DNA from: Acidobacteriota bacterium
Lineage (GTDB): Bacteria > Acidobacteriota > Terriglobia > Terriglobales > SCQP01
Assembly: GCA_021818645.1 (NCBI GenBank)
Contig: JAKATS010000363.1
Span: forward strand, 1-9,982
Length of the DNA stretch: 9,982 nucleotides
Direction of reading: 5' to 3'
Positions within the stretch are counted from its first letter, which is position 1; each line of letters opens with the position of its first letter. Shown piece by piece: positions 1 through 5,515 of the stretch. A model generated the notes under the pieces. The model searched no databases, was not told the origin of the DNA, and worked only from the letters and a program-made list of their open reading frames with translations. A program made the translations under genes and the position numbers.

Positions 1-1
1 G

Positions 2-862
2 CAATATGCCATGGCGCTGCGCTATGGCGCGAATCTGGAAAATGTCTTTGGTCACCCCCGCCGCGCCGCGCACGACCAGCGGCGGGCGCGGGCCGCCATC
101 GCGGCCGTGCGCCGGCTCTGCTGGAATGCGAAGCTGGGCCTGTTTGCCGATACCCCGCGCCTCAATCACTACAGCCAGGAGACAAATATTCTCGCCGTCT
201 GGCTGGGCGTAGTTTCGCCCTCCCGCGGCCGCGCCATTTTGAACAAAATCCTGGCCGATGAGCTGCATCCTCCGGCGGTTCTGTCTCCAGCCGCTCCCGC
301 CTTTCCCCGGCGCCCCCAAAGCATCGTGCGGCGGCGGGCAGCAATACGATCCGCCGCGCCGCCTGCCGCGCCGCCTCAACCCAAGGCCACCCCAACCCTC
401 TTCATCACTCCAGCCAGCTATTACTTCCGCTTTTATCTAGCCCGGGCGCTGGACCGGGTGGGGATGGGCAATGACTACATCAAACTGCTCGGACCCTGGC
501 GCGCCATGCTGCGGCGCGGGCTCACCACCTGGGCGGAAACACCGCCGCCCACCCGCTCCGATTGCCATGCCTGGAGCGCCCATCCGGCTTATGATCTGTT
601 GACCACGGTGGCCGGCATTCGCCCCGCCGCACCCGGCTTTGCCCGGGTCATCATCGCGCCCCATCTGGGCGGCTTGCAGAACTTTTCCGCCGTCATGCCC
701 ACGCCGCTGGGCCGCATCCGGGTGCGGGAAGCCCAGGCGGGCAATGAAATGGATGCCAGTGTCAGCCTGCCGGAATCCATGACCGGCCAATTCCAATGGC
801 AGGGCCAGACCATCGCCCTGCATGGCGGCCCGCAGTCGTTCGTGATCAAGCCGCAATATTGA
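2..862 (+). CDS. Alpha-L-rhamnosidase (GH78), C-terminal part, 5' end outside window
   Basis: This is the 3' portion of a GH78 alpha-L-rhamnosidase, which removes terminal L-rhamnose from glycosides and polysaccharides. The frame is open to the left edge, so the ATG at 11 is probably internal. Numbering from that Met, the (alpha/alpha)6 barrel part runs to about residue 190, including the segment around LNHYSQE (51-57) and the helix YYFRFYLARAL (137-147). The block TTWAE (172-176), followed by RSDCHAWSAHP (182-192), is the conserved GH78 C-terminal core. Glu176 sits where the family's general base is expected, by recollection of solved structures. The segment from about residue 200 (GIRPAAPGF) to the end is the C-terminal beta-sandwich. 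A Pro/Ala/Arg-rich stretch at about 86-128 interrupts the barrel where relatives have a few residues. The product is likely secreted or periplasmic, but its N-terminus is not visible. It ends 192 bases before the BMC shell gene. Confidence 0.88.
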   Translation, partial: QYAMALRYGANLENVFGHPRRAAHDQRRARAAIAAVRRLCWNAKLGLFADTPRLNHYSQETNILAVWLGVVSPSRGRAILNKILADELHPPAVLSPAAPAFPRRPQSIVRRRAAIRSAAPPAAPPQPKATPTLFITPASYYFRFYLARALDRVGMGNDYIKLLGPWRAMLRRGLTTWAETPPPTRSDCHAWSAHPAYDLLTTVAGIRPAAPGFARVIIAPHLGGLQNFSAVMPTPLGRIRVREAQAGNEMDASVSLPESMTGQFQWQGQTIALHGGPQSFVIKPQY

Positions 863-888
863 GTGGCAGGCGTAAAAAATCCGAGACT

Positions 889-938
889 TTGCCTTCATTC
901 CAGCGTAAACTCGATGCTTTGGATGTAAGTGAAGGCAA
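889..938. repeat. Perfect 9-bp inverted repeat upstream of the BMC shell gene
   Basis: TTGCCTTCA at 889-897 is the exact reverse complement of TGAAGGCAA at 930-938, with 32 bases between the arms. It lies in the 192-base gap between the rhamnosidase and the shell gene. No T tract follows, so it does not look like an intrinsic terminator. It could be a regulator-binding site, part of a dispersed intergenic repeat, or chance. Confidence 0.4.
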
Positions 939-942
939 TGCC

Positions 943-962
943 GGGGTCCCCATGAAGTGGGG
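943..962. repeat. Short GC palindrome and hairpin
   Basis: GGGGTCCCC at 943-951 is a palindrome. Its right half also starts a hairpin: CCCCA at 948-952 pairs with TGGGG at 958-962 across a 5-base loop. It follows directly after the 889-938 inverted repeat and precedes the -10-like element at 995. Function is unknown. Confidence 0.3.
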
Positions 963-994
963 TGCAGCGCAGCTATGCGAGGCTTTTCGCTTCG

Positions 995-1000
995 TATAAT
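995..1000 (+). promoter_or_regulatory. Possible -10 element for the BMC gene pair
   Basis: TATAAT at 995-1000 matches the sigma-70 -10 consensus exactly and lies 55 bases before the shell gene start at 1055. No good -35 hexamer is found 16-18 bases upstream, and there is no extended -10 TGn. It is a reasonable but unproven start point for transcription of the shell gene and the following dehydrogenase. Confidence 0.35.
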
Positions 1001-1054
1001 TCAGGCATTGGATGTGTGTACTTCGCCGGTAACGGCGTATCGGGAGAGCGGAAC

Positions 1055-1348
1055 ATGGAAGCATTGGGCATGATTGAAACCAAGGGCCTGGTAGGCTCGA
1101 TCGAAGCGGCCGACGCCATGGTGAAGGCCGCCAACGTGGTACTGCTGGGCCGCGAATATATCGGCGCCGGCTATGTCACCGTGATGGTGCGCGGCGATGT
1201 CGGCGCGGTCAAGGCCGCAACCGATGCCGGCGCCGCCGCCGCCCGCCGGGTGGGCGAACTGGTCAGCGTCCACGTGATTCCGCGCCCACACAGCGAAGTC
1301 GAGCGCATACTGCCCAACAAGGGCGTGGTCCCCGGCGACAAGAAATAA
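1055..1348 (+). CDS. BMC-domain hexameric shell protein (PduA/EutM/CcmK type)
   Basis: This 97-residue protein is a single Pfam00936-type BMC domain, the usual length for a BMC-H shell tile. Six copies form a hexamer that packs into the facets of a bacterial microcompartment, with a central pore for small metabolites. Visible hallmarks are the N-terminal ALGMIETKG (3-11), the pore loop IGAGY (36-40), the [15 protein letters not shown] segment (45-59) and the VHVIPRPH strand-turn (72-79). Pore residue 38 is Ala, where by recollection PduA has Ser and EutM has Gly. The start at 1055 is preferred because GGAG at 1043-1046 is well spaced and family members begin here; an upstream ATG at 962 only adds non-homologous residues. 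The EutE-type dehydrogenase gene follows after 160 bases containing a hairpin array, and the two are probably cotranscribed. No BMC-P or BMC-T gene is in the window. Confidence 0.96.
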   Translation: MEALGMIETKGLVGSIEAADAMVKAANVVLLGREYIGAGYVTVMVRGDVGAVKAATDAGAAAARRVGELVSVHVIPRPHSEVERILPNKGVVPGDKK

Positions 1349-1361
1349 CGGCTGATTGCGG

Positions 1362-1472
1362 GTGACCCACACAAGCTGTTTTATGCTTGTGTGGAGAAAA
1401 GGCCCACGCAAGCGCAGTTAGCTCCCGTGGGGGGTGTGACCCGCACAAGCGGTTTGATCCTTTGTGCCGGAC
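1362..1472 (+). repeat. Three 37-base hairpin units in tandem between the BMC genes
   Basis: Three contiguous units of exactly 37 bases occupy 1362-1398, 1399-1435 and 1436-1472. The shared core is CCCrCrCAAGC, starting at 1366, 1403 and 1440. Unit 1 and unit 3 match at 25 of 37 positions by hand count (23 of the first 27); unit 2 is more diverged. Each unit can fold. Unit 1 has a perfect 10-bp stem (1367-1376 with 1385-1394, 8-base loop). Unit 2 pairs CCCACG 1403-1408 with CGTGGG 1426-1431. Unit 3 pairs GCACAA 1443-1448 with TTGTGC 1462-1467. No T tract follows, so these are not ordinary terminators. They would lie in the intergenic mRNA of a shell-dehydrogenase transcript and could affect stability, processing or relative expression. 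Confidence 0.6.
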
Positions 1473-1478
1473 TGACCT

Positions 1479-1495
1479 GCCGCACTCGTATCGGC
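1479..1495 (+). promoter_or_regulatory. Possible small hairpin before the dehydrogenase start
   Basis: GCCG at 1479-1482 can pair with CGGC at 1492-1495 across 9 bases, ending 13 bases before the ATG at 1509. The preceding TGACCTGC resembles TGACCCGC of the third 37-base unit, so it may be a decayed fourth unit. No Shine-Dalgarno sequence is visible ahead of 1509. The stem is only 4 bp, so this is weak evidence for translational control. Confidence 0.25.
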
Positions 1496-1508
1496 TCATG
1501 GCGCGGCC

Positions 1509-3278
1509 ATGGACTCTGATCTTCAATCCATACAGGAAGCGCGAGAACTGGCCGAGCGTGCCTGGCGCGCTTGGCAATCCCTGCGCGACTTTTCCCAGGC
1601 TCAGATTGACGCGATAGTGGACGCCATGGCCGCCGCCGCCCAGCAGCACGCCCGGCGGTTGGGCGAGTTGGCGGTGCGCGAAACCGGCTATGGCAAGCCG
1701 GAAGACAAACTCAAAAAAAATCTCTTCGCCGCCCAGCGCGTGCATGCCGCCATCCGTAACCTCAAAACCTGCGGCATCGTCGGCGAGGACCGCGAGGCCG
1801 GCATCGTCGAAATCGCGGTTCCAGTGGGGGTGGTGGCCGCCATTCTGCCCTCCACCAACCCCACCAGCACCGCCATTTATAAGACCCTGATCGCGCTGAA
1901 GGCCCGCAACAGCATCGTCATCAGCCCCCACCCCAGCGCCCGCAATTGCATCTGTGAAACCGTCAGCGTGCTGGAAGAGGCGGCGCACGCGGCCGGCGCG
2001 CCGGAAGGAGCCATCAACTGCTGCCGGCATCCCTCTCTTCCCGGCACCCAGGAGCTCATGCGCCATCGCCGAACCGCGGTCATCCTGGCCACCGGCGGCA
2101 GCGGCATCGTCAAAGCCGCCTACAGCTCCGGCAAACCGGCCTATGGCGTCGGACCGGGCAACGTCCCGGTTTTTATAGACCGCTCGGCCGATCTGGCCAA
2201 GGCGGTAGCCGATGTGGTGCGCGGCAAAACTTTCGACTGGGGCACCATCTGTTCCAGCGAGCAGGCCATCGTAGCCGAGCTTGATTTAAAGCCCAGCATT
2301 CTCGAAGAGCTGCGCAAAAATCATGCGCATTTTCTCAATCCCACCGAGGCCGCCCAGCTTGCCCGCACGCTGATTCATCCCGAACAATTCATCGTAAACC
2401 CCAAGTGCGTGGGCAAATCCCCGCAGGTTCTGGGCGAACTGGCCGGCCTCGTCGTCCCGACCGATGCCCGGCTTCTGGTGGCCGAACTCGAGGGCATCGG
2501 CAAAGCCCATCCGCTCTCCGCCGAAAAACTCTCTCCCGTGCTGGCGCTCATGTTTGTCGCCGATCGCAAGGCCGGCTTCGAGGCCTGTTCGAACCTGCTG
2601 CACTTCGGCGGTCTCGGCCATACCTGCGTCATTCACGCCCAAGATGACGCCGTGATCCGCGAATACGGTCTGCGCATGCCGGCCTATCGCGTGGTGGTCA
2701 ACAGCCCTTCGCCCTGGGGCTCGATCGGCCTTTCCACCCATCTGTTCCCGGCCATGACGTTGGGCTGCGGCGCGGTGGGTGGTAACATTACCTCCGACAA
2801 TATCGGCCCCCGGCATTTATTGAACCTCAAGCGCATTGCCTGGGAAAACCGCTCGCCCGAACTGGCACCCGTACCCGATACCGCCTCGGCTGAGCCGCGC
2901 TGGAGCCCTCAGCCGGAGCGACCTGCCAGCCCCGCCGCCGTCGCGCCGGTTCCGGTACCACCTCCGGCTTCTACTGCGACCGCTCCTCCCGATCGATCCC
3001 GCATTCGCGGCCTGGTCGAGCGCATCCTCACTGAAAAAGGCCTCAACCCGGCGGCTCATCCTATCCCGCCCGTATCGCCGGCCGCGCCCGCGCCGACCCC
3101 TCCGCCGGCAGTCGCACAGGGCGCCCCGGCCCCGACTCTCGAGTTCGTCTGTGAAGCCGATGTGCGCCAGGCCATGCGGCAAAAGCACAAGCTGCGCATC
3201 GGCCCCAAAACCCTGATCACCCCGGCCGCCCGCGACCTGGGCGAGCAGGAAAAGATATTCGATTCATCCGGTGCGTAA
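1509..3278 (+). CDS. CoA-acylating aldehyde dehydrogenase, EutE/PduP type, with three-part C-terminal tail
   Basis: The enzyme oxidises a short aldehyde to acyl-CoA with NAD+ and CoA inside a microcompartment. Residues 1-450 are a complete EutE/PduP core, beginning with DLQSIQEARELAERA. The catalytic cysteine is Cys248 in FDWGTICSSEQ (242-252), and the cofactor-fold segments GPGNVPVFID (215-224) and ATGGSGIVKAA (194-204) are present. The family is normally about 460-470 residues; this protein has 589. The extra tail consists of a Pro/Ala linker (about 451-495), an amphipathic helix SRIRGLVERILTEKGLN (497-513), a second Pro/Ala linker (514-542), and a module (545-589) with DVRQAMRQ and LITPAARDLGE. 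The helix looks like an encapsulation peptide. The last module resembles the N-termini of EutQ and EutT, by recollection. PduP's N-terminal targeting helix is absent. The shell gene lies 160 bases upstream. Substrate is unknown; lactaldehyde is a guess from the adjacent rhamnosidase. Confidence 0.93.
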   Translation: MDSDLQSIQEARELAERAWRAWQSLRDFSQAQIDAIVDAMAAAAQQHARRLGELAVRETGYGKPEDKLKKNLFAAQRVHAAIRNLKTCGIVGEDREAGIVEIAVPVGVVAAILPSTNPTSTAIYKTLIALKARNSIVISPHPSARNCICETVSVLEEAAHAAGAPEGAINCCRHPSLPGTQELMRHRRTAVILATGGSGIVKAAYSSGKPAYGVGPGNVPVFIDRSADLAKAVADVVRGKTFDWGTICSSEQAIVAELDLKPSILEELRKNHAHFLNPTEAAQLARTLIHPEQFIVNPKCVGKSPQVLGELAGLVVPTDARLLVAELEGIGKAHPLSAEKLSPVLALMFVADRKAGFEACSNLLHFGGLGHTCVIHAQDDAVIREYGLRMPAYRVVVNSPSPWGSIGLSTHLFPAMTLGCGAVGGNITSDNIGPRHLLNLKRIAWENRSPELAPVPDTASAEPRWSPQPERPASPAAVAPVPVPPPASTATAPPDRSRIRGLVERILTEKGLNPAAHPIPPVSPAAPAPTPPPAVAQGAPAPTLEFVCEADVRQAMRQKHKLRIGPKTLITPAARDLGEQEKIFDSSGA

Positions 3279-3530
3279 TTAATAAAAAAACAGTCAAAAA
3301 ACCAAATTATCAAAAATCTTCAATTCCATCCTACACATCCTACACGCAGGGGTTAAGCGGCGCCACATCCGGCAGTCAACGAAAACCAGACCCTCTCCGT
3401 CCATCCTGTTCTACTTCAATTTCTTACAGATTCCTGCGGAGAGCCGATCCATCATTCGTGCGCAATTCCCCACAACGGGGGTATTGCTAACTAGACACCT
3501 TCCTGTCTGATTATCTTAATCGCGGCCGGC
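3279..3530. other. Intergenic region, AT-rich at its left end, no gene seen
   Basis: This 252-base gap separates the dehydrogenase from the convergent membrane-protein gene. The first 50 bases are A-rich, unlike the rest of the window. A perfect 9-bp tandem duplication, ATCCTACAC twice, lies at 3328-3345. CTCTCCG at 3393-3399 is complementary to CGGAGAG at 3437-3443, and CCCC (3468-3471) faces GGGG (3477-3480). No convincing reading frame, RNA gene or T-tract terminator is visible. Confidence 0.5.
3493..3508. terminator. Weak hairpin between convergent genes
   Basis: AGACA at 3493-3497 pairs with TGTCT at 3504-3508 around a 6-base loop, located 23 bases beyond the restored stop of the minus-strand membrane gene. 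The stem is only 5 bp and no proper U run follows on either strand. It is listed because it is the best terminator candidate in this convergent gap, but it may not function. Confidence 0.15.
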
Positions 3531-3653
3531 TTAACCTGCGGTTTTAAGCGCCGAAGCCAGCGTCAGCCAGGCGGTCGCGGCCACCGCGCCCAGCACCAGC
3601 AGCAGACCCAGATCCAGATGCAGATGAGGCAGCGGCGTCCACGCCAGCCAGGG
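3531..3653 (-). other. Frame-shifted C-terminal coding segment of the membrane protein
   Basis: This stretch, read one frame away from the main gene, encodes WLAWTPLPHLHLDLGLLL followed by a further hydrophobic run and the ending ASALKTAG before a TAA at 3531-3533. It has the character of a final transmembrane helix, whereas the main frame over the same bases does not. It therefore belongs to the gene at 3563-4336. The break maps to about 3640-3660; the three-G run at 3651-3653 is the simplest site for a lost base. Confidence 0.6.
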
Positions 3654-4336
3654 TTGGCACGGGCCGGCAATACCCATTGGGCCACGCCCAGCAGGCAAAA
3701 CGCGGCGCCGCCGGCCAGCAGCGTGCGGCCAGCGGTCAACTGGGCAGCGCGGGTGCGGGCGGCGTCGCTCAGCTGGCGGCGAGCCATCCATCCTCCCACC
3801 GCCGCACCGATGATGACCTGCATCAACATGGTGCCCAGCCCAAACGCCACGCCGGGAGTGAAAGCCAGCCAGGGATTGCGGGTCGCCGGAACCAGCGTGG
3901 CATATACCACCAGGGCAAAGGCCCCGGTGCCCCAGCCGGCGATAAAGCCATGCAGCAGCGGCAGCCATGCACGGGCGTCACTGCGCTCGGCCTGCGGATA
4001 GCCAAGCTGGTGCGTATGCAGCAGATGGGGAATCCGGCAGCGGCGCAGTATATATACGCCCGAGGCCAGCATCACCGCGCCCACGATCAGCGCGACCCCG
4101 ATATTCCAGGCCGGGGAGCGCAGCAGCGGCGCCAGCGCGAACCAGGCCAGCTCGCAGGCCAGCGCGCGCTGCAGCATGAAGCTCAGTGAAAACATGAATC
4201 CGGCCCGCATGCCCCCGCGCCGACTATAGCTGCCGATGGCGTAGCTGAAGGTGATCGGCCAGGTGTGCTCGTCCGGCGTAATTCCGTGGACCATGCCCAA
4301 CAGCAGCGCCAGCGCAAGTATGAGAAACAGGGACAT
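3563..4336 (-). CDS. NicO/TauE-like polytopic membrane protein, apparent 3' frameshift
   Basis: A hydrophobic membrane protein, probably a cation or anion transporter, in the inner membrane. The first helix (residues 1-16 from the chosen Met) leads into MVHGITPDEHTWPITF. The H17-x4-D22-x-H24 pattern resembles the HX4DH metal motif of NiCoT/NicO nickel-cobalt transporters and related TauE/UreH-like families. About six further hydrophobic segments follow, including LHGFIAGWGTGAFALVVYA and TPGVAFGLGTMLMQVIIGAA. As read, the frame ends with an implausible Cys/Trp/Arg-rich tail. One extra base at the G run 3651-3653 moves reading into the frame ending at 3531. That gives a natural last helix, DLGLLLVLGAVAATAWLTL, and a total of 268 residues. 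The Met at 4336 is chosen because the first helix starts there; upstream in-frame starts at 4387 and 4426 add a polar leader. No clear ribosome site is visible. The transported substrate is unknown. Confidence 0.75.
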   Translation of the reverse strand: MSLFLILALALLLGMVHGITPDEHTWPITFSYAIGSYSRRGGMRAGFMFSLSFMLQRALACELAWFALAPLLRSPAWNIGVALIVGAVMLASGVYILRRCRIPHLLHTHQLGYPQAERSDARAWLPLLHGFIAGWGTGAFALVVYATLVPATRNPWLAFTPGVAFGLGTMLMQVIIGAAVGGWMARRQLSDAARTRAAQLTAGRTLLAGGAAFCLLGVAQWVLPARANPGWRGRRCLICIWIWVCCWCWARWPRPPG

Positions 4337-4411
4337 GAATTTTAAATCGCCGCCGTTGCCGGGAACGGCACCTGCGGCATCTTTCATGATGCACGAATCA
4401 AAGCCATTCAG

Positions 4412-4433
4412 AAAAAGTGGCGGCACACTTTTT
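4412..4433. repeat. Symmetric A/T-flanked inverted repeat between divergent genes
   Basis: AAAAAGTG at 4412-4419 is the exact reverse complement of CACTTTTT at 4426-4433, with a 6-base loop; the T run continues to 4435. The shape is that of a bidirectional intrinsic terminator, but most of the stem is A-T. It lies between the divergent starts of the membrane gene (4336) and hemH (4501), where a regulator operator would also be plausible. No clear promoter hexamers were found in 4337-4500. Confidence 0.35.
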
Positions 4434-4500
4434 TTGCTTCGACGTTTCCGTATTCGGCCTCGCCTTGATGTTATGCGATGCTAATCTGTTGATTCTCGCT

Positions 4501-5496
4501 ATGACAAATTCCCTGCCTTATCAGGCTCTGGTGCTGGTCTCCTTCGGCGGGCCGGAAAAGCCCGAGGAGGTTCTGCCCTTTCTCGATCGCGTGCTGCACG
4601 GGCGCAACGTGCCGCAGCAGCGCAAGCTGGAGGTCGCGGAACACTATCATCATTTTGGCGGCCGCAGCCCGATCAATGAGCAGAACCGCGTCCTGCGCGA
4701 TGCCATCGAGCGCGAACTGCGCCGGCGCGGCATCCCTCTGCCGGTCTATTGGGGCAACCGCAACTGGCATCCGCTTCTGGAAGACACGGCGCGGGAAATG
4801 CGCCGCCAGGGAGTGGAGCGAGCGCTGGCTTTTGTCACCTCGGCTTTCGGCTCCTATTCCGGCTGCCGGCAATACCGCGAAGACCTGGACCGTGCCGCCG
4901 GCGCCGTGCACAACGAAATCACATTCGACAAAATCGGGCCGTTTTTCTCTCATGCCGACTTTATAGCCGCCCAGGCGCAGCATCTGGCCGCAGCCTTCGC
5001 CGCCATACCTTTGGAACGCCAGACTGCGGCCGCGATTTTGTTTTCCGCTCACAGCATTCCCCTGCGCATGGCGCAGTCAAGCCCCTACGCCGCCCAACTG
5101 GAAACCGCCGCGCAGCTCATTGCCAGTGCATGGGCGCGTTTGCAGCCCGATCTTCCCGCGACCGCCTGGCAGCTCGTCTATCAAAGCCGCAGCGGCCCTC
5201 CCGGCCAACCCTGGCTCGAGCCCGATATTCTCACCGCGCTACGGCAAGCCGCGTCCCGGAGCGTGCGGGATGTGGTAGTAGCGCCAGTTGGTTTTCTTTC
5301 CGACCACATGGAAGTGCTCTATGACCTCGACTTCGAGGCACGACATGTAGCCGAAGAACTGGGCCTGAATTTTTACCGGGCCGCCACCGTGGGCCATCAT
5401 CCCACATTCATTCACATGATCGGGGCATTGGTGGAAGAACGCCTGCAGGGAGCGGTGGTAGATGTTTGCGATGCCGCCTGCTGCCGGATGGGTTGA
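4501..5496 (+). CDS. hemH: Ferrochelatase, probably [2Fe-2S]-containing
   Basis: HemH inserts Fe2+ into the porphyrin ring (protoporphyrin IX, or coproporphyrin III in the coproporphyrin-dependent route) in heme synthesis. The 331-residue length is normal. The N-terminal ALVLVSFGGPEKPEEV (9-24), NRNWHPLLEDT (86-96) and TSAFGSYSGCRQYRED (113-128) are conserved blocks. The catalytic His184 is in LFSAHSIPLRM (180-190), and Glu271 is in GFLSDHMEVLYDLD (264-277). Cys122, with Cys323, Cys327 and Cys328 at the extreme C-terminus, matches the one-internal plus three-terminal arrangement of [2Fe-2S] ferrochelatases known from Actinobacteria and some others. The ATG at 4501 is chosen because the family N-terminus begins here; an in-frame GTG at 4417 and ATG at 4468 would add unconserved residues. 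No Shine-Dalgarno sequence is evident. It is convergent with gpsA, with 19 bases between stops. Confidence 0.95.
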   Translation: MTNSLPYQALVLVSFGGPEKPEEVLPFLDRVLHGRNVPQQRKLEVAEHYHHFGGRSPINEQNRVLRDAIERELRRRGIPLPVYWGNRNWHPLLEDTAREMRRQGVERALAFVTSAFGSYSGCRQYREDLDRAAGAVHNEITFDKIGPFFSHADFIAAQAQHLAAAFAAIPLERQTAAAILFSAHSIPLRMAQSSPYAAQLETAAQLIASAWARLQPDLPATAWQLVYQSRSGPPGQPWLEPDILTALRQAASRSVRDVVVAPVGFLSDHMEVLYDLDFEARHVAEELGLNFYRAATVGHHPTFIHMIGALVEERLQGAVVDVCDAACCRMG

Positions 5497-5515
5497 AATC
5501 TGACTGGCGTTGGAA

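Noticed and set aside
962..1054. Upstream ATG as the shell gene start
   Set aside because: The extra residues have no BMC-domain counterpart, they overlap the promoter-like TATAAT, and the ATG at 1055 has a good ribosome site.
1362..1472. The 37-base repeats as a CRISPR array
   Set aside because: The units are contiguous with no unique spacers, are strongly diverged, and no cas genes are present.
1713..1720. Eight-A run as a programmed frameshift site in the dehydrogenase
   Set aside because: The main frame is continuous and conserved through the run and the alternative frames give no sensible product.
1263..2066. Long minus-strand open frame of 267 codons across the start of the dehydrogenase gene
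   Set aside because: It is antisense to a clearly conserved gene, is Gly/His/Ala-rich without family features, and is a high-GC shadow.
5497..5515. Terminator between the convergent hemH and gpsA genes
   Set aside because: The 19 bases hold no inverted repeat or T run; any terminator would have to overlap the coding ends.
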